Source: an uncultured Alphaproteobacteria bacterium (lineage in GTDB: Bacteria; Pseudomonadota; Alphaproteobacteria; HIMB59; GCA-002718135). Taken from it: 64,000 bases of DNA. Below are positions 35,527 to 43,149 of the stretch, piece after piece (the first letter of the stretch is position 1; each line of letters opens with the position of its first letter). The position numbers and the translations under genes are program-made. The stretch is taken from positions 86,912 through 150,911 of the forward strand of contig CACNKX010000004.1 of assembly GCA_902621165.1 (NCBI GenBank), given 5' to 3'. The notes under the pieces are model-generated. The model saw only the letters and a list, made by a program, of their open reading frames with translations. It was not told the origin of the DNA and did no database searches.

Positions 35527-36114
35527 AAGTATACCAATTAAAACTAAAATTATTCCCGATGTTTTTTGAATAAATTTTTTTCTTCTTTGAAAAAAATTGC
35601 CCATTCCATAACTTGTTGCTACAACTGAAACTATAACATACCAAATGCCATCTATTACAGATGCAGTAATGACAAGAATTGAGTGTGAAAAAAAAGATGC
35701 ATCTATTTTTACAAATTGTGAAAATACTGCAGAAAACCATATGAGAATTTTAGGATTTAAAATTGCTATAGAAAAGCCCTGAAAGAATGAATTAAAATGT
35801 TTTTTATTATTTATATGGTCAATTTCTTGATTTTTTTTAAAAAGAAATTGGAAGCCTATAAATAACAAAAATATAATTCCAATAATTTGTATAAATTGAA
35901 ATAGTATTTCATTTGTTGTTAAAATAATTATTAGTCCAGTTACTGCAAAAATTGCGTACACCCCCATACCAATCCCGTGACCAATAGAAGTCAGAATGCC
36001 AGCATATCTATTAATTGTAACACTGTTTCTGATAATTAATGCCAAACTAGGCCCAGGAGACATAGCGCCAGCAATACATACTAAGGCAAATTGAAGCCAA
36101 AAGATAAAAGTCAT
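35497..36114 (-). CDS. LysE/RhtB-family amino-acid exporter
   Basis: 205-residue inner-membrane protein with six hydrophobic segments. The N-terminal SPGPSLALIIRNSV and the GIGMGVYAIFAVTGL stretch are diagnostic of the LysE/RhtB superfamily, which exports amino acids and related metabolites. The central loop has the Lys-rich KKNQEIDHINNKKHFNSFFQGF, then the family motif AILNPKILIWFSAVF. ATG 36114 directly follows the pdxJ stop, so it shares that transcript. Substrate unknown. Confidence 0.9.
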   Translation of the reverse strand: MTFIFWLQFALVCIAGAMSPGPSLALIIRNSVTINRYAGILTSIGHGIGMGVYAIFAVTGLIIILTTNEILFQFIQIIGIIFLLFIGFQFLFKKNQEIDHINNKKHFNSFFQGFSIAILNPKILIWFSAVFSQFVKIDASFFSHSILVITASVIDGIWYVIVSVVATSYGMGNFFQRRKKFIQKTSGIILVLIGILLIIDFFQNS

Positions 36115-36849
36115 TTAATTTTTTGTTAGAGATAAATATTTTTTTATTGTTTTTTCTAAACCAAATTCAAAGGTATCACAGATCAGAGCATGACCTATTG
36201 AAACTTCTTCGATATCATTAATATTTTCTAAGAAAAATTTTAAATTTTCCAAATTTAAATCATGGCCTGCATTTAATTTAATTTCAGGAAATTCTTTTTT
36301 TAAATATGTTGATACATCTTTATAGGATTTTATGGCAGTATCTTTATTCTCTACAAAATTATGAGCATAATCGTATGTATAAAGTTCAACTCTATCAGTT
36401 TGTATAACTTCTAAATTTTCAAGTGTTTTAATCGATGGATTTATAAAAATTGAAACACGAATTTTATTTTTTTTAAATTCACTAACAATATCTCGAAGAA
36501 ATTCTTTATTTTCATGACAATCCCAACCAAATGAAGAGGTTAATGCACCAGGTGGATCTGGCACTAACGTGACTTGATCTGGTTTAACCTCTATTACTTT
36601 TTTAACAAAAAAATCTGATGGATATCCTTCAATATTGAACTCTTTATTTTCAAATTTTGCCAATAAATTTTTTAATGGCTCTAGGTCAGAAAATTTTGCA
36701 TGTCTTTCATCAGGGCGAGGGTGTACTGTAATTCCATCAGCACCAAAGTTTAAACATTTATTACTAATATCAATCAAGTTTGGCAAGTCAGCACCTCTTG
36801 CATTTCTCACTAAAGCAAATTTATTCACATTTACGCTTAAAGCTGTCAT
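36115..36849 (-). CDS. pdxJ: Pyridoxine 5'-phosphate synthase
   Basis: 244-residue TIM-barrel enzyme that condenses 1-deoxyxylulose 5-phosphate with 3-amino-2-oxopropyl phosphate to give pyridoxine 5'-phosphate. LSVNVNKFALVRNARGADLP, DGITVHPRPDERH, VTLVPDPPGALTS, LYTYDYAH and LNAGHDLNLENL with EVSIGHALI follow the PdxJ order, with catalytic His and Glu present. Length is normal. It is the first gene of a pair with the LysE-type exporter. Confidence 0.95.
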   Translation of the reverse strand: MTALSVNVNKFALVRNARGADLPNLIDISNKCLNFGADGITVHPRPDERHAKFSDLEPLKNLLAKFENKEFNIEGYPSDFFVKKVIEVKPDQVTLVPDPPGALTSSFGWDCHENKEFLRDIVSEFKKNKIRVSIFINPSIKTLENLEVIQTDRVELYTYDYAHNFVENKDTAIKSYKDVSTYLKKEFPEIKLNAGHDLNLENLKFFLENINDIEEVSIGHALICDTFEFGLEKTIKKYLSLTKN

Positions 36850-36923
36850 AATTTATTAATTTTTTTATTTTAACTTCACTTATTATTTTTAGTAATCAAT
36901 AACATCAAATTGAAAGGAGTAAT

Positions 36924-37244
36924 ATGAATAAATTTTATTTAATCGGAAAATTAAGTTCAGAATATGTTAAAGGTTATATGAGTAATCCAGATCAAGATAG
37001 AGTAGCGATTGTTGGAAGTGCTGCTGAAAAAGCTGGAGGTAAATTACATAGTTTAGAATTTGTAAGAGGTGACTTTGACATGATTGCTACAGCAGAAGGT
37101 GATTATGAATCAATGCTTGCCATGAAGGTTACAGCTTTACAATCAGGAATGTTAAATGAATTAATCATTTTAGATACCAAATTTGATATGGTTAGCACTG
37201 TAAAAAAAGCAGGAGAAGCCTCTGTAACTTATAAAAAAACTTAA
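36924..37244 (+). CDS. GYD-domain protein
   Basis: 106 residues forming a small alpha/beta (ferredoxin-like) domain. AAEKAGGKLHSLEFVRGDFDMIATAEGDYESMLAMKV is the GYD-type pattern, although Gly-Tyr-Asp itself is GDFD here. The family has no settled biochemical role. AAAGGAG sits 5 bases before the ATG, a strong ribosome site for this genome, so the protein is probably abundant. It has its own short upstream region (36850-36923) divergent from pdxJ. Confidence 0.75.
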   Translation: MNKFYLIGKLSSEYVKGYMSNPDQDRVAIVGSAAEKAGGKLHSLEFVRGDFDMIATAEGDYESMLAMKVTALQSGMLNELIILDTKFDMVSTVKKAGEASVTYKKT

Positions 37245-37252
37245 GAATTACT

Positions 37253-37909
37253 TTAAATTATTTTTCCATACGTTTTAAGCATCCATTCATTAACTTTTGG
37301 ATGCTTATATACTTCTTCTCTCAATTCATTTAATTTCTCATAGGGTTCTAATATGTTAGCTGGAACACCATCTAAAAGCCCCGAACTTAACCATCCAAGT
37401 AATCTCCAAATTGCTAAATCAGCAATAGAAATTTTGTTACCAACAAAGAAATTAGAATCTTTATTTTCTAAAAGTAAATTTTCAAGAAATTGAAACCATT
37501 TTGGTAGATGTTTTGTTGCTAATATTTTTCTCGCTAATTCTAATCGTTCCCTTTCTTTATCTCTGCCAGACAGAGTTACCAGATAGTTAATATCTTGTGC
37601 TGCATCAATTATTTGATCAATTTGTGCTGCTTCAAAATCATTATTTTTTGGATATAAACCTGATAACTTTCCACAAAATCTGGCAATTGCTCCTGTTTGG
37701 GCAATTATTTTTCCATCAACATCTAATACTGGCAATTGTTTAAAAGGAGCTATTTGTTTATTCGGCAATAATCCCGTTTCTTTTAAGTTATCTATTTCTT
37801 TTCCTTCTACTCGATAATCTTTGAAAGGAATATCACCTATAAATAGAGTTAATCTTGTTACTTCTGCTCTCCAAAAAGGTATTTTAAAATAGTATAATGT
37901 AATTTCCAT
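37253..37909 (-). CDS. Glutathione S-transferase family protein
   Basis: 218 residues with an N-terminal thioredoxin-like domain and C-terminal helical domain. The Tyr of LYYFKIPFWRAE takes the catalytic position of sigma/alpha-class enzymes, QLPVLDVDGKIIAQTGAIARF is the glutathione-binding loop with the cis-Pro, and NFFVGNKISIADLAIWRLLGW holds the helix N-cap motif. It is convergent with the GYD gene with an 8-base gap. Likely detoxification, substrate unknown. Confidence 0.87.
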   Translation of the reverse strand: MEITLYYFKIPFWRAEVTRLTLFIGDIPFKDYRVEGKEIDNLKETGLLPNKQIAPFKQLPVLDVDGKIIAQTGAIARFCGKLSGLYPKNNDFEAAQIDQIIDAAQDINYLVTLSGRDKERERLELARKILATKHLPKWFQFLENLLLENKDSNFFVGNKISIADLAIWRLLGWLSSGLLDGVPANILEPYEKLNELREEVYKHPKVNEWMLKTYGKII

Positions 37910-37943
37910 ATTGATATTTTATTATAATCTATGATACACAGTT

Positions 37944-38342
37944 ATGATCAAAAAAATAGATCTTTTCATTATCATCATTAATATTATTTTTTTTTCATAC
38001 TATTCAATCCAACTTCTTGTATTCACTGATGAATTTGCTTTAAATAATTTAGGTTTCTTTAATCATGCAGTTGCAGGATTATCTGAGATAATTGGTATAA
38101 TTTTTTTATCTTTTGTAATAGCTCTAATAACGATTATTTTTAGAGGAATTGATAAACAATCACCTCTTATTTATTGTATTTTCGTATTACAGTTTTTAGT
38201 ATCAATTAATTTCTGGAGATATGTTATTACAAACAACCCAGGAGAAACCAACTTACAAACAATTAGTATAAATGCATTTTTATTTTCGGTAATTACTCTT
38301 CTAAATTTACTATTGATAATAAATAATTTTAAAAAAATGTAA
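37944..38342 (+). CDS. Four-helix integral membrane protein of unknown function
   Basis: 132 residues with four hydrophobic segments (about 8-27, 44-66, 73-92 and 108-128) and short polar loops (FRGIDKQ, NNPGETN). The layout, about 130 residues with a central short loop, resembles small DUF-type membrane proteins, but I do not recognise the family. It is divergent from the GST gene with only a 34-base gap and lies 41 bases before a serine hydrolase, with which it may be co-transcribed. Confidence 0.7.
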   Translation: MIKKIDLFIIIINIIFFSYYSIQLLVFTDEFALNNLGFFNHAVAGLSEIIGIIFLSFVIALITIIFRGIDKQSPLIYCIFVLQFLVSINFWRYVITNNPGETNLQTISINAFLFSVITLLNLLLIINNFKKM

Positions 38343-38383
38343 TATTATTATATTAGATTATTTATTAAATTTTTTTTGAACGT

Positions 38384-39541
38384 ATGGATTTAAAAATACT
38401 AAGTGCCAAAATTAAAAATATCTTTGATAATAATAAGATTCCTTGTTTATCAGTAATAATAACAAATAAAGACAAAAATATTTTCGAACAATACCATGGC
38501 CATACTCATTTAAAAAAAATGACATCTTTTAATGAAAACTCAATATTAAGAATAGCATCAATGACGAAACCAATTACCTCATTATGTATTTTTCAACTAA
38601 TAGAAAAAAACTTAATAAGTTTAGAAACCAACCTTGAGGATATAGATAGACGCTTCGCTGATGTAAAAATTATTGAAATTGTTGATAATAATGTTCAGTA
38701 TATAAAACCTAAATCAAAAATTAAAATTAAGCATCTATTAACTCATACTTCTGGATATGGTTATCAATTTCTTAATTCTGAAATTAAATATTTAGTTGAT
38801 AATCAATTATTGCAAGATTTGAAAGATGATGGAGGAGATTTTCTTGATGCTCCTATTTTATTTGAGCCAGGTACAAGATGGAATTATGGAATTGGCATTG
38901 ATCTACTTGGACATGTAATTGAAAAATTATCTAATCAAAAATTAAATGATTATATGAAAGAAAATTTATTTGATAAAATTGGAATGAAAAATACTACTTT
39001 TCATTTGGAAGAAAATAAATTTGAAAATTTGGCTTATGTTTATGATTATATAGACAATAAATTAATGCTTAATAAAGATATTACTTTCTATCAAGAGGAA
39101 AAAATTAATAGATTATTTCATGCTGGAGGGGGTGGTTTGTTTTCTAATGCACAAGATTATGCAAAATTTATGCGTATATTTTTGAGTGAAAAAAATGACA
39201 TATTATCTCAAGAGTCTATTAATATGATGAAAACTAATCAAATAGGAGATCTTGAAGTAAAAAGGATGCCTTCAGTTGATCAAGAATTTTCAGCTTCCTT
39301 AGATTACGATGATAACATTGAAAAAAAATTTGGATATGGTTTTATGATAAATAATAATAAAACACTTGAAGGGAGACCAATAGGGAGTATTTTCTGGACA
39401 GGCATCTTTAATAGTTTTTTTTGGATTGATTTTGAAAACCAAATAGGATGCGCAATATTTATGCAAATATTGCCGTATATGAATGAAGTATCTTTGAGAG
39501 CCTATAATGAAATTGAAAAAAGTATTTATGAAAATATTTAA
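38384..39541 (+). CDS. Serine hydrolase of the beta-lactamase/EstB family
   Basis: 385 residues. The nucleophile motif SMTK is at 59-62 (preceded by ILRIA), the Tyr motif is in WNYGIGIDLLGHVIE, and HAGGGGLFSNAQDYAKF is the third conserved region. This is the class C beta-lactamase-like esterase group (COG1680). No signal peptide, so probably a cytoplasmic esterase or peptidase rather than an antibiotic-resistance enzyme. Substrate unknown. Its 3' end lies 10 bases from the convergent DUF4174 gene. Confidence 0.87.
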   Translation: MDLKILSAKIKNIFDNNKIPCLSVIITNKDKNIFEQYHGHTHLKKMTSFNENSILRIASMTKPITSLCIFQLIEKNLISLETNLEDIDRRFADVKIIEIVDNNVQYIKPKSKIKIKHLLTHTSGYGYQFLNSEIKYLVDNQLLQDLKDDGGDFLDAPILFEPGTRWNYGIGIDLLGHVIEKLSNQKLNDYMKENLFDKIGMKNTTFHLEENKFENLAYVYDYIDNKLMLNKDITFYQEEKINRLFHAGGGGLFSNAQDYAKFMRIFLSEKNDILSQESINMMKTNQIGDLEVKRMPSVDQEFSASLDYDDNIEKKFGYGFMINNNKTLEGRPIGSIFWTGIFNSFFWIDFENQIGCAIFMQILPYMNEVSLRAYNEIEKSIYENI

Positions 39542-39551
39542 TATTAGATAT

Positions 39552-39941
39552 CTAACATTTATCATTAATCATTTCATTTTTTCTCATTGGCATCGAATCT
39601 ATAAGATCTAACAAACCTAGATATATTTTATCATCTTCCGTATAATCTTTTATATTGCCATCATAACCAATTAGCCAGATACCATATTTATCTTCAATGA
39701 AATCCGGTGTTGTGTATTGTTTGTTTTTAAAATTTTCAAAAAAAATTATTTCCAAATTTCTATCAACAATCTGACATGTATTATCGGAAATAAACTTTGT
39801 AGTTTGAATAAATACTAGATCATCTTCATTTTGATAAGATATAACGAGCAATCTTTTTTTCCAATTGAGTTCTGATATTTGCTTAGCCATTATTTCAAAA
39901 TTTATAAATAAAACTAATATTATAAATATATATTTCATCAA
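39552..39941 (-). CDS. DUF4174-family exported protein
   Basis: 129 residues with a signal peptide (MKYIFIILVLFINFEIMA-KQ). The mature part has the thioredoxin-like strand pattern of DUF4174: LNWKKRLLVISY, then LIGYDGNIKDY, ending in LLDLIDSMPMRKNEM, whose MPMR-x-EM is the family hallmark. A periplasmic protein of unknown function. It starts 3 bases beyond the 3' end of the tRNA-Thr gene and is probably transcribed with it. Confidence 0.8.
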   Translation of the reverse strand: MMKYIFIILVLFINFEIMAKQISELNWKKRLLVISYQNEDDLVFIQTTKFISDNTCQIVDRNLEIIFFENFKNKQYTTPDFIEDKYGIWLIGYDGNIKDYTEDDKIYLGLLDLIDSMPMRKNEMINDKC

Positions 39942-39944
39942 GAG

Positions 39945-40019
39945 TGGTGCTGATACCGAGAATCGAACTTGGGTCTGACCGTTACCAACGGCCTGTAATA
40001 ACCATTATACTATATCAGC
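39945..40019 (-). tRNA. tRNA-Thr (GGT anticodon)
   Basis: On the minus strand the acceptor stem GCTGATA pairs with TATCAGC, followed by discriminator A and an encoded CCA (39947-39945). The anticodon stem GGCCG/CGGTC encloses loop TTGGTAA with anticodon GGT. A T-loop GTTCGATT and a D-arm containing TAATGGTTA are present. Length with CCA is 75. Confidence 0.95.
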
Positions 40020-40063
40020 TCAATCTATGTAATATCACAAAATTTTTTAATGAAAAGAAATGT

Positions 40064-40089
40064 AATTAGCGGATTCAAATCCGCTAATT
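40064..40089 (-). terminator. Terminator after the 40125 gene
   Basis: Perfect 10-bp inverted repeat AATTAGCGGA/TCCGCTAATT with a six-base loop, about 35 bases past the stop of the 40125-40745 gene and upstream of the tRNA on the minus strand. T-rich sequence follows. Confidence 0.72.
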
Positions 40090-40124
40090 TTATTTAAGAA
40101 TATGAATAATCCTATATTAAATTA

Positions 40125-40745
40125 TTAATCCCAATTAGTTTCTATAACTCTAACTAAGTTAAAGCTTTTCCACGTTACATCATCAGTAAAATCTGTATGA
40201 TCTGCCCAAACATTTTCAGAATTAAGTTTATCCTGGGCTTTTCCATAATCTGTCATACTTTGGAAACGTGAAGCAAAAGAATAGTATCCACTATCATGGC
40301 CATTGTATCTTCCAACACTACAGCCATTTGCTCCAGCATCCATCCATAACTTAAAAAATATCTCTGATTTTTTCATTATCATATCAATATTTTTATGATG
40401 AAATGTCCAAGCTGCAAAACAATTTTTTACTCCAGGATCAGGATCCATTTTATGCATCATTGGTTCAGCAAAATTCATTTTTTCCCATGAAGTTAACTCA
40501 AAATAAGGATTCATTTCTTTATTAAAGTTTTCATCCTGACTTATCTTGTCATCAATTAATCCAAACTGTTCATAGTTTTCATAACCAATCATTGTACTAA
40601 ATGTTCCCGTATCTGTCCCATGACTTGAGACTAATGCTGACCCAATTGCTCCATGATTACTAAAATGTTTTTCAATTATTTTATAACCATCAATTGCTTT
40701 TTGAATATTACCAGCTAACTTATAAGTCCATTGTCCAATTACCAT
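40125..40745 (-). CDS. Unknown pseudo-dimeric alpha/beta protein, paralogue of the next gene
   Basis: 206 residues, no signal peptide, unrecognised. It appears to be an internal duplication: GTFSTMIGYENYEQFGLIDDKI in the first half and GYYSFASRFQSMTDYGKAQDKL in the second share the pattern aromatic-x-F-x-x-R/Y-x-x-x-x-x-x-x-G-x-x-x-D. This recalls dimeric alpha+beta-barrel (monooxygenase-like) domains arranged in tandem. Trp-, Asp- and His-rich. A strong AAAGGAGAT ribosome site precedes the ATG. It follows its paralogue at 40756 after 10 bases. Confidence 0.75.
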   Translation of the reverse strand: MVIGQWTYKLAGNIQKAIDGYKIIEKHFSNHGAIGSALVSSHGTDTGTFSTMIGYENYEQFGLIDDKISQDENFNKEMNPYFELTSWEKMNFAEPMMHKMDPDPGVKNCFAAWTFHHKNIDMIMKKSEIFFKLWMDAGANGCSVGRYNGHDSGYYSFASRFQSMTDYGKAQDKLNSENVWADHTDFTDDVTWKSFNLVRVIETNWD

Positions 40746-40755
40746 TTTATCTCCT

Positions 40756-41388
40756 TTAATTGTTTATTTGTCTCTTAAGCATTCTTAGGTTGTAATTTTT
40801 AATAATTTTTATTTTTGAATGATAATCTTTTATTTCATTCCAATAATTACTATTTTCCATTGTTTTATCAAAGTGTTTGCCAAGTTGAGTCATTGAATCA
40901 AATCTAGCTGCAAATACGTACTGGTTAGGTCTTGGATAATCAGCTCCTGAAGTGGACATGATATTTAAGCCAGTGCATCCATTGCTGTTATAATGTTTCC
41001 AATCAATCTCAAAACTATCAATAACTGCTTGTTGATCATCACATTCAAAAAGCCAAATAGACCAAACTGATAACTTATCATTTGGACCATCAATATTTCC
41101 AACAATTTTTCTCATATACATAGTTTCAATAAGTTGCGTATTTGATCCTAAATTAGGTTCAATTAATTGGTCCCATTTTCCATTTGAATTGTTCCATGCA
41201 TCATCCATTAATCCATAAGATTCATAATTTTTAAAATTTACACTTATTGCGAACGATCCATTATCTGCACCCGTTAAAACACCTAGAGTTGTAAATTCTG
41301 CACCATTTTCTTTATGCATACCAGAAACTTTATCAAAAATATCTATTGCATTTGAATGATTAGTTCTAATTTTCCATTGAAGTAACAT
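40756..41388 (-). CDS. Unknown pseudo-dimeric alpha/beta protein, paralogue of the previous gene
   Basis: 210 residues, related to the 40125 gene along its length: GSFAISVNFKNYESYGLMDDAW in the N-terminal half and NQYVFAARFDSMTQLGKHFDKT in the C-terminal half repeat the same pattern, so both genes descend from one internally duplicated ancestor. No signal peptide or membrane segment. GAAAGGAGG stands 6 bases before the ATG, one of the best ribosome sites in the window, suggesting high expression. Divergent from a GST-family gene across a 137-base AT-rich region. Confidence 0.75.
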   Translation of the reverse strand: MLLQWKIRTNHSNAIDIFDKVSGMHKENGAEFTTLGVLTGADNGSFAISVNFKNYESYGLMDDAWNNSNGKWDQLIEPNLGSNTQLIETMYMRKIVGNIDGPNDKLSVWSIWLFECDDQQAVIDSFEIDWKHYNSNGCTGLNIMSTSGADYPRPNQYVFAARFDSMTQLGKHFDKTMENSNYWNEIKDYHSKIKIIKNYNLRMLKRQINN

Positions 41389-41525
41389 AATTGCCTCCTT
41401 TCATACTTCTAAAAAAAAATATAATAAAAATGTTAATAATTTATTAAAATGTTAAAATTTAACTGTTTGTGAATTAATTGATTTAAGTTTAAGACAATTA
41501 TTTATTAGAATAAAGATTTCTAAAT

Positions 41526-42383
41526 ATGTCATCAAAAATTAACAAAGTTACATTGGGTTATTGGAGTACAAAAGGCTTAGGGGCTGCTTCCAGGCAAATG
41601 ATAATATATGCTGGAATACCATTGGTTGCTAAAATTTATAAAGTACTTCCCAAAGAAGAAAATGGTGAAGTAATTTATGAAGGCAGTTCTTGGCATGACA
41701 ATGATAAAATTGAATTGAAGAAAAAAAATAGTTTAATAAACTTACCTTATCTACAATTCTTAAAAGATGACGAGGAATATGTAATTTCACATTCAAACAC
41801 ATGTCTTACTTTTTTAGGAAAAGAATTTGGAATGTTTGGGCAAACAAGTAAAGAGCAAATAGAATGTGAACAATTGCTTCAAGAAAGTGCTGATCTTCGC
41901 AGTGTTGTAACAAAATTTGCTTACACACATTTTCTTAACAAAGAAGAGGAATTGTTTGCGGCTAAAGAAGTATTTATTTCTGCATTTGAAAAATCGAATT
42001 CAGGAAAACTTCAAAAATTTGAACACTGGTTAAATTCAAAAGATAATAATCTTTCAAAAAATTTTCTTGTTGGGAATAGTATTTCTTCTCCTGATTTTAA
42101 TTTATTTGATACTTTAGATTTATATAAAAATTTTCTTTTATATTACAATTTTGTTGAAGGTGCTGAAGATAATAACGTTTTTAATTTAGCTGGTTATCCG
42201 CTTATTTCTGAATTCTTTAATAACTTTAGGCTACTTCCTAAATTACAAAAATATATAAATTCAGAATTATATAAATTACCTTTTACCAATAAAGGAGCTA
42301 AGTTTGGTTCAGGCAAGAATGGTATTACCTGGGATCCAGCAATTGATACTGATACAACACCTGAAGAAATAATTATCGAATAA
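41526..42383 (+). CDS. Glutathione S-transferase-like protein
   Basis: 285 residues. The N-terminal LGYWSTKGLGAASRQMIIYAG resembles mu/alpha-class GST beginnings (Tyr-Trp-x-x-x-Gly-Leu-Gly), and INLPYLQFLKDDEEYVISHSNTCLTFLGKEFG fits the cis-Pro and Ser glutathione-binding loop. NFLVGNSISSPDFNLFDTLDLY is the C-terminal domain motif. It is longer than ordinary GSTs because of a C-terminal tail of about 40 residues. It precedes a 2-hydroxychromene-2-carboxylate isomerase-like (kappa-GST) gene by 26 bases, so the pair may act on the same electrophile. Confidence 0.8.
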   Translation: MSSKINKVTLGYWSTKGLGAASRQMIIYAGIPLVAKIYKVLPKEENGEVIYEGSSWHDNDKIELKKKNSLINLPYLQFLKDDEEYVISHSNTCLTFLGKEFGMFGQTSKEQIECEQLLQESADLRSVVTKFAYTHFLNKEEELFAAKEVFISAFEKSNSGKLQKFEHWLNSKDNNLSKNFLVGNSISSPDFNLFDTLDLYKNFLLYYNFVEGAEDNNVFNLAGYPLISEFFNNFRLLPKLQKYINSELYKLPFTNKGAKFGSGKNGITWDPAIDTDTTPEEIIIE

Positions 42384-42409
42384 AAAAAAATAGTTTAAAA
42401 GGATACTTT

Positions 42410-43015
42410 ATGAAAGAAATAAATTTTTGGTTTTCTATTGGTAGTACATATACTTATTTAACAGTTAATAGATTGCATGATGTAGCAAAAAAAGAAAATA
42501 TCAAATTCAATTGGCATCCTTTCAGTGTTCGAAAAATTATGATGGATATGGATAATATTCCATTCACGCCGCCAGCTAAAAAAATAAAATCAGATTACAT
42601 GTGGAGAGATATAGAAAGAAGAGCAAAATTTTACGGTTTTGAAGCTAAGGTTCCTGCTCCCTATCCATTAAAAGAATTTGATTTAGCAAATCAAATTGCC
42701 ATTCTTGGAATGAATGAGGGTTGGGGTGTTGACTATGTTTATAAAACATATCAGAGATGGTTTCAGCAAGGTAAAGAACCAGCTACTCAGCCAAATTTAA
42801 ATGAAATTTTTCAGGAGCTTAATTTAGATGCTGATGAGACCTTAAAAAAAGCAAACGATCAGGAAATAAAAGATAAATATTTAAGCAATACTGAATATGC
42901 TTATAAAAAAGGAGTTTTTGGAAGTCCTACATTTATATACGATGGTAAGGAAGTATTTTGGGGAGATGATAGACTTGAAGATTGTATTAAATGGATTAAG
43001 TTACAAAGTGAGTAA
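42410..43015 (+). CDS. DsbA-family/2-hydroxychromene-2-carboxylate isomerase-like protein
   Basis: 201 residues. FWFSIGSTYTYLTVNRL has the Ser at the position used by kappa-class GST and HCCA isomerases instead of a CxxC pair, so it is not an oxidoreductase. NWHPFSVRKIM and GVFGSPTFIYDGKEVFWGDDRLE are family hallmarks, the latter with the cis-Pro and the C-terminal gate. It uses glutathione to isomerise aromatic or related ring compounds; the substrate here is unknown. AAGGA precedes the ATG. Confidence 0.85.
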   Translation: MKEINFWFSIGSTYTYLTVNRLHDVAKKENIKFNWHPFSVRKIMMDMDNIPFTPPAKKIKSDYMWRDIERRAKFYGFEAKVPAPYPLKEFDLANQIAILGMNEGWGVDYVYKTYQRWFQQGKEPATQPNLNEIFQELNLDADETLKKANDQEIKDKYLSNTEYAYKKGVFGSPTFIYDGKEVFWGDDRLEDCIKWIKLQSE

Positions 43016-43021
43016 ATTATT

Positions 43022-43138
43022 ATGAAATTTTTAAATTTTATTTTTCCAAAAGGTCAATGGTCATTAACTAGAGTGGCAATACTATTTATAATATTTATGA
43101 TCCTTGATTTTATTGTTGTTTATTACAAAATTATATAA
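43022..43138 (+). CDS. Small single-pass membrane protein (38 residues)
   Basis: ATG 43022 opens a 39-codon frame. The first half is basic and polar (KFLNFIFPKGQWSLTR), and residues 19-36 form one hydrophobic segment (AILFIIFMILDFIVVYY). It lies 6 bases after the HCCA-isomerase-like gene and 11 bases before the ABC-F gene, filling the only gap in this run. No clear ribosome site. No family recognised. Confidence 0.45.
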   Translation: MKFLNFIFPKGQWSLTRVAILFIIFMILDFIVVYYKII

Positions 43139-43149
43139 GACTTAAATTA

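Noticed and set aside
38384..39541. Beta-lactamase (antibiotic resistance)
   Set aside because: No signal peptide, and the motif spacing fits EstB-type esterases; resistance is not supported.
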